Part shown: positions 1 to 7,164 of the stretch, in pieces
Layout: each line of letters begins with the position of its first letter
Position numbering within the stretch: the stretch's first letter is position 1
Source of the DNA: DAINRZ01 sp964634885
GTDB taxonomy: Bacteria; Bacteroidota; Ignavibacteria; Kapaibacteriales; UBA2268
Reading direction: 5' to 3'
Length of the DNA: 64,000 nucleotides
Assembly: GCA_964634885.1 (NCBI GenBank)
Contig: CAZWLN010000019.1
Coordinates: 1-64,000, forward strand
Position numbers and translations under genes: made by a program
Notes under the pieces: model-generated
What the model was told of the DNA's origin: nothing
Seen by the model: the letters and a program-made list of their open reading frames with translations, nothing else
The model's database searches: none

Positions 1-110
1 AATCACCAGTCACCAGCAACTAACAACCAGCCACTAATCACCAGCCACCAGCAACTAACAACCAGCCACTAATCACCAGCCACCAACAACCAGCAACTAA
101 ACAACAATCA
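1..110. repeat. 35-bp tandem repeat, about three units
   Basis: A unit beginning AATCACCAG and ending CAGCCACT is repeated at 1-35 and 36-70 with one difference. A third, degenerate unit starts at 71. The unit is itself built of short CACCAGC/CAACTAACAAC words, so it looks like a low-complexity intergenic microsatellite. No gene is visible from 1 to 315. The array may continue beyond the left edge of the window. Confidence 0.8.
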
Positions 111-315
111 TAAAAATAATCCTCCTTTAGGGTAGTACTAATATGTTAAACAATACTCCCGCCTTCTATATTTACCGTGCCAGCCGACACAGTTGTAAAC
201 ATGAATCATTATCCGTTTTTGCTGTTGCTTCATATTTTCTTAATGGAAAATTATAAAACATCGATGCAACAAATATAAAAAACTCTGATTGTAAAAGCAA
301 GATAAAAAAAAAATT

Positions 316-567
316 TTATTTGGCTGCTGAGCCTGTCTGGGAGCGGCTTGCCGAGGCAACGACATAACTCTCCCGCGAATGTTTTTTCTGCCGAAAAACA
401 CTCCGGGTTTTCAATTGTTTAGTCTTAACGACAGTCAATATTTTTGTTCCTCTTTTTCTTCCTAAAGATGTACCGGGTTTTACATCCCGTTTTCCTCCTT
501 TTCGTTTTTCAAATAACTTTTTTGAAATTTGTACATCTCTATATATATAACCCACACGAACGAGCAT
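316..567 (-). CDS. Hypothetical small basic protein (83 aa)
   Basis: This frame encodes a very Lys/Arg-rich 83-residue protein with a patch around residues 22-45 (KRKGGKRD, then PGTSLGRKRGTK) that loosely resembles nucleic-acid-binding basic tails. I do not recognise a family. There is no Shine-Dalgarno before the ATG at 567. A second ATG at 599 opens a different, overlapping frame of 38 codons, MKKSEKIPVTKC..., that ends inside this one. The start, or even whether this is a gene, is therefore uncertain. The DNA upstream (612-680) can form small hairpins. It could be a spurious frame in an A+T-rich region. Confidence 0.3.
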   Translation of the reverse strand: MLVRVGYIYRDVQISKKLFEKRKGGKRDVKPGTSLGRKRGTKILTVVKTKQLKTRSVFRQKKHSRESYVVASASRSQTGSAAK

Positions 568-660
568 TTTGTGACAGGAATTTTTTCACTTTTTTTCATT
601 TATTTCTATTATCGCCGTAAGCCATTATAATACGGTTATTTACAGTTGAACCGGCGTAAC

Positions 661-679
661 TCCCTTTATTGCAAAGGGA
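661..679. other. Small hairpin in a gene-free stretch
   Basis: TCCCTTT at 661-667 pairs with AAAGGGA at 673-679 around a 5-nt loop. A second possible stem, CGGTT...AACCG, lies just left of it. On the minus strand these would sit in the leader of the small basic ORF ending at 316. No known riboswitch core was recognised. The remainder of 568-768 is A+T-rich with nothing identifiable. Confidence 0.3.
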
Positions 680-768
680 TAAGTGCCTTTTTATACCATT
701 TATTAATAATAATTAATTCTATATTAATATAGAGTTTATTTATCGGGTATGGTAAATTGTGGTTTGAG

Positions 769-1138
769 CTATGAATAAAAAAAAGAAGGGGGAACATCTG
801 CGTTTCGTTTCCGTCTCTGAAGTTGTGTTTTCTGCCCTTTGCAGGCGGAACCCTGAGCTATTGCGATACTCCCCAGGGCTGGATTACGTTTAAACTGACG
901 CTTGTGAAGTAAAGCTTTTTGAATGCTGAGCCAGGCGAAGCGGGAACAGCATTGCCGATTCTGGATAATAAATTGAGATGGACACCACCGGGGATAATAT
1001 AATGCAACCTTTCCTAGGGTACATACCTTCGGAAGATTTGAAGCTGCGGGCAATTACTTGCATGACGCAAGGCTTGCGTCTCAACCGAGGGAACTCGGGA
1101 CAGATAGATATGAACTCCAACCCGCAGGGGGAGTCCAT
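769..1138 (-). other. Unassigned stretch, open in several minus-strand frames
   Basis: On the minus strand two long frames (769-1053 and 890-1138) overlap. The third is nearly open as well, with phrases such as GGVHLNLLSRIGN and GRKHNFRDGNETQ interrupted by a few stops. None has a ribosome binding site or a recognisable domain. The G+C content is higher than in the flanks. Small palindromes are present: CCGAG/CTCGG near 1086, and GACGCAAG/CTTGCGTC at 1064-1080. The pattern fits a structured RNA, a dispersed repeat or a decayed gene better than a working protein gene. I do not assign a function. Confidence 0.4.
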
Positions 1139-1154
1139 CTTATAAAAAAAAACA

Positions 1155-1202
1155 ACCCTGTACCAAAATGTTTATTCCCGCCAGACAAACATGGTACAGG
1201 GT
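1155..1202 (-). terminator. Strong stem-loop, second terminator of the 88-aa gene
   Basis: ACCCTGTACC at 1155-1164 pairs perfectly with GGTACAGGGT at 1193-1202. An inner stem ATGTTT/AAACAT continues it. On the minus strand the stem is followed by a long T-run, the complement of the A-run at 1143-1152, as in a Rho-independent terminator. Confidence 0.7.
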
Positions 1203-1205
1203 ATT

Positions 1206-1237
1206 AAAAAGGAGGACTACAGAAACTGAGCCTCCTT
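1206..1237 (-). terminator. Terminator directly after the 88-aa gene
   Basis: AAGGAGG at 1209-1215 pairs with CCTCCTT at 1231-1237. Read on the minus strand the stem is followed by TTTTT (A-run at 1206-1210). It lies about 25 bp past the stop of the gene at 1264-1530 and forms a tandem with the stem-loop at 1155-1202. Confidence 0.65.
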
Positions 1238-1263
1238 ATGTCGGATGATATGTATGTCTTTTA

Positions 1264-1530
1264 TTAAACCCTTACGTCAACGTACCCTTTGGAAATCTGG
1301 TTCTGTGCCTTGTCTTGTATCTGCTGTTGCGGCTGCTGAGCATTGTTTGATGCCATCGTCAATTTATCCTGAGTCTGGGCATTGGCAATGCCTGTGGCTT
1401 CTTTCTTCACATCTTCCGTAACTTCCTTGTTTACATCTTTCTTCTCTACGTCGTTCTGTACCGTCACGGGAGGCTTCTCGGCGACCCTCATTTCCCGCAT
1501 TTCTTCGCTTACATTGCTTGTTACATTCAT
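1264..1530 (-). CDS. Hypothetical Gln/Lys/Val-rich 88-aa protein
   Basis: The 88-residue product is low in complexity: a charged N-terminal half (EKKDVNKEVTEDVKKE), a Gln-rich stretch around residues 64-72, and the end GYVDVRV. No membrane segment, cysteine or known domain is visible. The ORF is probably real: an excellent GGAGG lies 5 bases before the ATG at 1530, and two terminators follow. Its size and make-up resemble small cytoplasmic 'putative motility' (YjfB-like) proteins, but that link is only compositional and I would not name it so. It is transcribed alone. Confidence 0.7.
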   Translation of the reverse strand: MNVTSNVSEEMREMRVAEKPPVTVQNDVEKKDVNKEVTEDVKKEATGIANAQTQDKLTMASNNAQQPQQQIQDKAQNQISKGYVDVRV

Positions 1531-1660
1531 CTAAGCCTCCAATAATTAAATACTTATTTACTATTATCGGCTAATAAACTAAGAACTTAAGAAAATATTT
1601 TAAAAAATTTCAGCCCGGATTATTTTTTTTGTGATTAAGAAAAAAAAAGGACCTTCGCTA

Positions 1661-1917
1661 TTTGTAGTGGGTAAATAACGAAGATAAAACAAATATGAAT
1701 TTATCAATATTAAAGGACACACCCCGGCTGCTGCCGCAGCCACCCCTCTTCTTAGAGGGGTTAAGACCTGAGACTACGCTCCCCCTCTAACAAGAGGGGG
1801 ACGGGGGGTGTGTAATGGCGCTTTATTACTATATCTTTGTCAGATCACCTATTACTGTAAATACCCATTATCGTAATTATAGATACTCTTTAAAACCATA
1901 CTGAATAGCGAAGAACC
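1661..1917. repeat. 257-bp cloverleaf repeat, copy 1
   Basis: Matches 17830-18086 over its full length at a constant offset of 16,169, with no net insertion or deletion. The core folds into a four-way junction. The outer stem is ACACACCCC (1717-1725) with GGGGTGTGT (1805-1813). The three inner hairpins are GGCTGC/GCAGCC (1726-1741), ACCCCTCT/AGAGGGGT (1742-1761) and CCCCCTCT/AGAGGGGG (1781-1800), each with a 4-nt loop. The tail reaches almost to the stop codon of the 1078-aa gene. It accounts for most of the gene-free stretch 1531-1918. Confidence 0.85.
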
Positions 1918-1918
1918 A

Positions 1919-4900
1919 CTATTTTATTATCACTATCTTCCTGTACATTGTTCTTTTGCCGTTGCTGCATCTGAGATAATACACACCGGAAGCAACAGCG
2001 CCCAGGTCCAGGGACAATGTACTGTTACCTTTTTCGACAGAGGCTTCAGTTCCCAGCAGCTCCGTTCCGAACAGATTCGAAAGACTGATCGAAAGACGGC
2101 CGGCTTCAACGGACTGAACAGAGAGAAGCAGACGGTCGGCAGCAGGCAGGGGTGAAACCGAAGTAATGACAGGCGCCTTGTCCACGAGCAGCAGCCTTAT
2201 GGAATCGCCTTCGGTACACATATCTTCAATCACGACGGATGAACGGGACAGAACCGGAGCAATGGCACACCCTCCCACAAGGAAATCGGTAACAACGAGT
2301 TCGGTGCCGGGAGCGTTACCCAGGGCGGCAATAAAGTTGAAATTCCTGATTACCCCGTCGTTGGTACTGACGACACCGGAGAAAGGTACGAACCTGTTTT
2401 TGTCGTCGGTATATCCCATCGGAGTATCGCCTGTGGGCAGGAGTACAGTTTTGTTGAACTGCAGGATGCCCGAGCAATCGAACCTGTTACATTTGACGAA
2501 ATTGTCGTCGAAGCTTACCGACAGGGGTACTTCCACAGACTCGCCGATTTTTGCACCGACCGTTTCCGGCATATTTAAATTGACAACGGGAGTAAAGTAC
2601 TCAACTTCTATGTTGTTGGATACCCCTGAGCATCCATTCTCATCAGTAACCGTGACGTAATAGGTACCGGCTTTCTTAACGGTAATCGATGAAGCGTGAG
2701 AACCGTCAGCCCAGGAATAACTGCTGTAAGCGCCGGTACATTCGATCAACAGGCTGTCGCATACGCATAGTACCGTATTGCCCCTTGCTGCTATCTCAGG
2801 CTTTGGGTTGTCGATAACTACCGCTACAATCGAATCCATCGTTTTACAGCCATTGGCGTCCGTTACAAGAAGACGGTACACTGTTGTCGAATCGGGTGAA
2901 GCGTTGGCTTTTGGCAAATCTGCCCTGTCAAGGCCGGTTTCAGGTAACCATTTGTATGTATAGGGCGGTTCGCCTGAACTTGCATCACTGCCGATGAGGA
3001 CACTCTGTCCGCGGCACATTCTTACGTCCGGGCCAAGTTCAACAAAAGGCCTGTCGAAAACATCGATTCGAACACTGTCCGTCAGTTCGCAATCAAATGA
3101 ATCGGTAATAGTAACATAATAGGTTAAAGATGATTCTGCTGAAACGGACGGGTTGGCGGAAGCCGGTGAAGACAGCCCTGTCTCAGGGGTCCATCTGTAC
3201 TTGTAGGGTTTAGTCCCGCCACTGACAGAGCCGCCAATCACTGTGTTCTCTCCCGGGCACAACTCGATTGCAGTGGGATAGTCAGAAACGAGCCTGTCGC
3301 CGACAATAACCCCGAGAGTGTCGAAAGCTGTGCAGCCGTTGCGGTCTTTTACTTCGAGGTAATATACAATCGACCGGTCAGTACTAATTACCGGGCTGGG
3401 TATTCTGTCCGAGGACAACCCGTTAGACGGCTTCCAAAGGCAAGTATATGGAGGAGACCCACCGGAAATTACTCCGTTAACAGGAGCGGAGGTACCGGGA
3501 CACAGGAAGAGGTCCTTTCCCGCATCGACTTTAAAGTCCGTGATAATATTTATATCGATGGTATCCCTTACCACGCAATTATTTGTGTCTGTAATTTCCA
3601 CAGTTATGGCTTGAGAGGAATAGAGGGTAATCTCAGGGTCCGAATCCGTAGGGTCCTTGAAAAGGCCGGCAGGACCCCACCGGAAGGAATAGGGTTTGGA
3701 GCCGCCGCTTGGCCCGGCATACAGAGCGATAGTCGCACCACGGCATGTATCGATGTCCGGTGCGGGGTCGATAGTAAACTCTTTTGCTACTTTAACAATT
3801 ACCGTATCATAGTTTGTACACAATCCCCTGTTCGTAACAGTAAGAATATATTGTGTAGTAGTGTCGGGAGAAGCCTTCGGATTGAACACGCTGTCGGAAC
3901 TCAGGCCTGTTTTCGGTTCCCACTTGTATGAGCAGTTGGGTGCGGCAGAGGCAGGGCCAATCCTGACGAAGTGTCCCCTGCATATCGTTGTGTCCCTGCC
4001 GGCATTCGGTTTGTCGTTGGCATGGACTTGGATGTAAACGAACTGGGTATCATAGCGGCACCAGTCGTCAGAATAGGCAACCACCATGTAGAAGCCGCCT
4101 TTTTTAAAGGTAATGGCGCTGTCAGTTGAGAATTTTCTTCCTAAGGAGTACCACTCATAATGTGGAGCGTCGTACGCCCTGACAGTTACGCTGTCGCCCT
4201 GGCAGAACGAAGGGCTTCTGGGTTCCAGCCCGAATTTTACCGGCTCGGGACAGGTCCTGCACCTGACTTCAGATTCATCTGTCTTCACCGTCCTGAAATA
4301 GGTGCCGACAACAACAATCGAGTAGCAGTCATCATCAATATCTACGGAGAATTCGACACTGTTGGTATTAGCTGTTATATCATCAATAGGAAAGAATTCG
4401 AAATTCCAGAATTTTCTTTTCATTGTCGCTTTAGCCCCGTTAGCAGAAACACTGAAATTGGTGTCGGTACTGCTCTTTTGCAGGTCAGATATGGCAATGA
4501 ACCCTTCGGAGGACTGCTTTTCGGCGTCTTTACACGGCTCGACAGCGAACAGCGTCAGGGAGGTGTCTTTCCTCTGCATGGTAACGAGAGTGTCCATGAA
4601 GTAAAGATTGCCCTGGTACCTGGCTTTGCTGTCTTTGTAAACGATGAGCAGCGTTACACCGTCCACTTCTTCTTCCGGCTGGTTAATTTCAATGGTATAT
4701 TTGCCGTTACCTGCAATGGCTGTGGTTACATTGGCCCGGTATGCCCTTGTCCCGATTTCGCCGAAAGAGGTGTCTGTCCAGCACTTGTGTTTGTCCTGTC
4801 CAATCAGTTTGGCCTTAACTGTGTCCTTAAGGTTTTCCGGATTGGCAATCGTAACGACGGCAGGAACCTGCGCCGAATCCCGATAGGACACGGACCACCA

Positions 4901-5155
4901 GACATAGGCAGCTTTAATTGTCAGGCAGGAAGCCGGCAGTTCGGTTACGTCGAAAACAACAGGCAGGCCTGTGCCGGGCACTATTCCGTCGCGGTGTGTA
5001 ACCTTGGCAGATTTGTTAATGTAGTTCAGGCCGCAGTCCGTCATAACCGTTGGGGCCTTGTACAATTGCTGGGCCTGTACCGACGTAAACACCATTAAGG
5101 CAATCACCATATTTACCAAACTTTTGCCCAGGCAACGCCCCGTAAATAATTGCAC
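1919..5155 (-). CDS. Secreted Ig-repeat (adhesin-like) protein with T9SS sorting tail
   Basis: A 1078-aa exported protein. A signal peptide ends near VQAQQ (residue ~29); a second Met at residue 16 could be the true start. Residues ~30-300 form a beta-rich N-terminal domain that I cannot name with certainty. From ~300 to ~800 there are about six Ig/PKD-like repeats of ~80 residues with the recurring pattern DAG.D...CPG...SGGSPPYT..W.P..GLS followed by Y.V.VTD.NGC. Residues ~835-960 look cohesin-like (VNLNMPETVGAKIGESVEVPLSV). The last ~80 residues are a Por/T9SS tail ending KIVIIK. Such proteins are secreted through the outer membrane and anchored or released at the surface. No catalytic motif is visible, so adhesion or matrix formation is inferred. 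Confidence 0.8.
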   Translation of the reverse strand: MQLFTGRCLGKSLVNMVIALMVFTSVQAQQLYKAPTVMTDCGLNYINKSAKVTHRDGIVPGTGLPVVFDVTELPASCLTIKAAYVWWSVSYRDSAQVPAVVTIANPENLKDTVKAKLIGQDKHKCWTDTSFGEIGTRAYRANVTTAIAGNGKYTIEINQPEEEVDGVTLLIVYKDSKARYQGNLYFMDTLVTMQRKDTSLTLFAVEPCKDAEKQSSEGFIAISDLQKSSTDTNFSVSANGAKATMKRKFWNFEFFPIDDITANTNSVEFSVDIDDDCYSIVVVGTYFRTVKTDESEVRCRTCPEPVKFGLEPRSPSFCQGDSVTVRAYDAPHYEWYSLGRKFSTDSAITFKKGGFYMVVAYSDDWCRYDTQFVYIQVHANDKPNAGRDTTICRGHFVRIGPASAAPNCSYKWEPKTGLSSDSVFNPKASPDTTTQYILTVTNRGLCTNYDTVIVKVAKEFTIDPAPDIDTCRGATIALYAGPSGGSKPYSFRWGPAGLFKDPTDSDPEITLYSSQAITVEITDTNNCVVRDTIDINIITDFKVDAGKDLFLCPGTSAPVNGVISGGSPPYTCLWKPSNGLSSDRIPSPVISTDRSIVYYLEVKDRNGCTAFDTLGVIVGDRLVSDYPTAIELCPGENTVIGGSVSGGTKPYKYRWTPETGLSSPASANPSVSAESSLTYYVTITDSFDCELTDSVRIDVFDRPFVELGPDVRMCRGQSVLIGSDASSGEPPYTYKWLPETGLDRADLPKANASPDSTTVYRLLVTDANGCKTMDSIVAVVIDNPKPEIAARGNTVLCVCDSLLIECTGAYSSYSWADGSHASSITVKKAGTYYVTVTDENGCSGVSNNIEVEYFTPVVNLNMPETVGAKIGESVEVPLSVSFDDNFVKCNRFDCSGILQFNKTVLLPTGDTPMGYTDDKNRFVPFSGVVSTNDGVIRNFNFIAALGNAPGTELVVTDFLVGGCAIAPVLSRSSVVIEDMCTEGDSIRLLLVDKAPVITSVSPLPAADRLLLSVQSVEAGRLSISLSNLFGTELLGTEASVEKGNSTLSLDLGAVASGVYYLRCSNGKRTMYRKIVIIK

Positions 5156-5279
5156 TATTACAATTTATAACGGATAAAATTATCAAATTGTTTGAACAAT
5201 ACCAATTACAATAAGTTTAGTGATGAATAAATATTCCTGGCCGGTTGAAAGGACTGGTACTGGTACGGATTTATAAATC

Positions 5280-5314
5280 TTTGATAAACAACGGGAATAA
5301 TAGCATTATATTTG
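5280..5314 (+). promoter_or_regulatory. Candidate Bacteroidota-type promoter
   Basis: TATATTTG at 5307-5314 fits the TAnnTTTG -7 element of Bacteroidota primary sigma factors, with TTTG at 5280-5283 upstream. The 23-nt spacer is somewhat long. It would serve the phosphatase/exporter pair starting at 5404. Confidence 0.3.
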
Positions 5315-5403
5315 TTATATGTAAAAAAAATATCTTAGTAATAAATTGAAACTTTTTACTATATTTTCAGTATATAGTGAAAGGAGAAAAAAAAAAGTAT
5401 TTT

Positions 5404-5841
5404 ATGAGAGTATTAGTCGTTTGTACGGGCAATTCGTGCCGAAGCCAGATGGCAGAGGCCTTTCTGAAGGATTTCGATCCATCCATCGAAGTTCTGTCTG
5501 CCGGCGTGTTGCCCGAAAAACAGGTCAGTCCATACACAATCAGGATAATGAATGAAGCGTTCATCGACATTGCAAATAACCGCACCAAGTCCGTTGAAAG
5601 CTGCCTCTATATGAATTTCGACTATCTCATCACCCTCTCCAATTACTCAAAAGAGAAGTGCAGCAAACTTAAGGGCAAAGTCAGGAACATGGTTCATATT
5701 CCCGTCGAAGACCCTGCTGAGGCAATCGGTACCGAAGAAGCCATTCTCGAAAAATACAGGGAAGTAAGGAACCAGATCAAGTTTGAGATGTTCGACTTCT
5801 ATTTGAACACAATAAAATCCGTGAAAAACAATGCTGTTTGA
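5404..5841 (+). CDS. LMW protein-tyrosine phosphatase / arsenate reductase-like protein
   Basis: Belongs to the low-molecular-weight phosphatase fold shared by LMW-PTPs and thioredoxin-coupled arsenate reductases. The N-terminus MRVLVVCTGNSCRS carries the CX5R phosphate-binding loop (Cys7, Arg13), and a VEDP near residue 105 supplies the usual general-acid Asp. Length (145 aa) is typical. I start at ATG 5404, just before the P-loop; an upstream GTG at 5377 would add nine Lys-rich residues. AAGGAG lies at 5381-5386. The stop overlaps the start of the TSUP gene by 11 bp, so the two are translationally coupled. Whether it reduces arsenate or dephosphorylates proteins cannot be decided from sequence. 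Confidence 0.8.
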   Translation: MRVLVVCTGNSCRSQMAEAFLKDFDPSIEVLSAGVLPEKQVSPYTIRIMNEAFIDIANNRTKSVESCLYMNFDYLITLSNYSKEKCSKLKGKVRNMVHIPVEDPAEAIGTEEAILEKYREVRNQIKFEMFDFYLNTIKSVKNNAV

Positions 5842-6772
5842 GATTTCCGGAGTGGAAGTCAGCCCTTTCATACCTCCGCTTTTCGCTTTCATTCTGTCTT
5901 TTTTTACGTCCATGGGCGGAGTTTCCGGTGCTTTCCTGATACTTCCTTTCCAGATGTCGGTACTGGGGTTCACCAGCCCTGCTGTAAGCCCTACCAACCA
6001 GTTCTATAATATAATATCAATACCCGGGGGGTTGTACAAGTATTTCAGGGAGGGGAGAATGGTAATGCCTCTTGCCTGGATTGTGATTTTCGGCACCCTG
6101 CCCGGCGTACTGATAGGAGCCATCCTCAGGGTGGAATTCCTGCCCGACCCTACTGATTTCAAGTTCTTCGCAGGGCTCGTATTGCTATACATGGGCAGCC
6201 GCCTGGTATTAGACATCATCAAAAAAAAGAAAAACGGCAACGGTTCTGAAGAACGCTTCCAGGAAATGGCAAAGAACAACAGGAACAACGGTACGAACAT
6301 ACCACTCCCGAAAACGAAGGTCATTGCCTTTAACCTGAAGCATGTGATATATGAATTTTGTGGTGACAGATACACTGCCCCTACCATTAAGATTTCATTA
6401 ATCAGCTTCCTGGTCGGCATTGCCGGGGGAGTTTACGGCATCGGCGGAGGCGCCATCATGGCTCCTTTCTTCGTCGCTTTTTTCAACCTGCCGGTGTACA
6501 CTGTTGCAGGCGCAGCGCTGATGGGGACTTTTGTCACATCCGTTTCCGGTGTCATTTTCTACCAGGTCCTCTCCTATTTCTATCCCGGGCAGGACATTTC
6601 TCCGGACTGGCTCTTGGGTTTGTTCTTCGGCATCGGCGGCATGTGCGGCATGTATCTCGGCGCACGCTTCCAGAAGTACTTCCCTGCAAAAGCAATCAAA
6701 ATCATCCTCAGTTTATGTATTATGTTCATTTCCATTAAGTATATCGCCGAGTACATCATCAGTTTAATATAG
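5831..6772 (+). CDS. TauE/SafE (TSUP) family membrane exporter
   Basis: A 313-aa polytopic inner-membrane protein of the sulfite exporter TauE/SafE family. Both family half-repeats are visible: an N-terminal one with FTSMGGVSGAFLILPF (residues ~25-40), and a second after residue ~190 with GIAGGVYGIGGGAIMAPF. A hydrophilic loop, residues ~135-170, rich in Lys/Asn, separates them. Known members move sulfite, organosulfonates or other small anions; the substrate here is unknown. Coupling to an ArsC/LMW-PTP-like gene would suit an anion-detoxification pair, but this is inference. It follows the upstream gene with an 11-bp overlap. Confidence 0.85.
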   Translation: MLFEISGVEVSPFIPPLFAFILSFFTSMGGVSGAFLILPFQMSVLGFTSPAVSPTNQFYNIISIPGGLYKYFREGRMVMPLAWIVIFGTLPGVLIGAILRVEFLPDPTDFKFFAGLVLLYMGSRLVLDIIKKKKNGNGSEERFQEMAKNNRNNGTNIPLPKTKVIAFNLKHVIYEFCGDRYTAPTIKISLISFLVGIAGGVYGIGGGAIMAPFFVAFFNLPVYTVAGAALMGTFVTSVSGVIFYQVLSYFYPGQDISPDWLLGLFFGIGGMCGMYLGARFQKYFPAKAIKIILSLCIMFISIKYIAEYIISLI

Positions 6773-6793
6773 ATATTTATCTATGAAAATATT

Positions 6794-6808
6794 CCGGGCC
6801 TCGCCCGG
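6794..6808 (+). terminator. Short G+C-rich hairpin after the TSUP gene
   Basis: CCGGGC/GCCCGG with a 3-nt loop, 22 bp past the stop at 6772. No T-run follows, so it is at best a weak or Rho-assisted terminator. Confidence 0.35.
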
Positions 6809-6852
6809 CACACATCAATATTCTGCGGATTAAGCAAGAAGTAAATGTTGAA

Positions 6853-7047
6853 ATGAATAGCCAGGATTATTTACTTGTCTTGAAACCTGAAGGGCTCCAT
6901 ATCCTTCTATTCCTCGTAAAGAACCAGGAATTCTATGTACTGAGACACTCAATAATCATTGGGCCTTTTACAGATATTCAACCCCTGACGGGCTTGGCTC
7001 GTGGCAATGGAAATAGATTAATTAATATCTTCCTTCCAGGGAAATAA
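6853..7047 (+). CDS. Doubtful 64-aa ORF
   Basis: An open frame between the TSUP gene and the TonB receptor, starting MNSQDYLLVLKPEG, with a mixed hydrophobic middle and no recognisable domain. There is no clear ribosome binding site. A small hairpin TGAGGG/CCCTCA follows at 7051-7068. It may be a real tiny gene, but chance is as likely. Confidence 0.2.
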   Translation: MNSQDYLLVLKPEGLHILLFLVKNQEFYVLRHSIIIGPFTDIQPLTGLARGNGNRLINIFLPGK

Positions 7048-7164
7048 ACTTGAGGGCATTGCCCCTCAGCAACCGAAAAATATTTTCATCTATTGGCAGA
7101 TTATTACTAATTTGCAGTTGAGCATAAATTAATTACTGTTAATTATTGTGTTGGGAGTCCCAAA

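Noticed and set aside
1717..1813. Cloverleaf fold as a tRNA
   Set aside because: No anticodon-loop, T-loop or D-loop consensus; arms and loops do not fit tRNA sizes.
4160..5098. 312-aa plus-strand frame opposite the Ig-repeat protein
   Set aside because: Antisense shadow of a clear gene; no recognisable domain.
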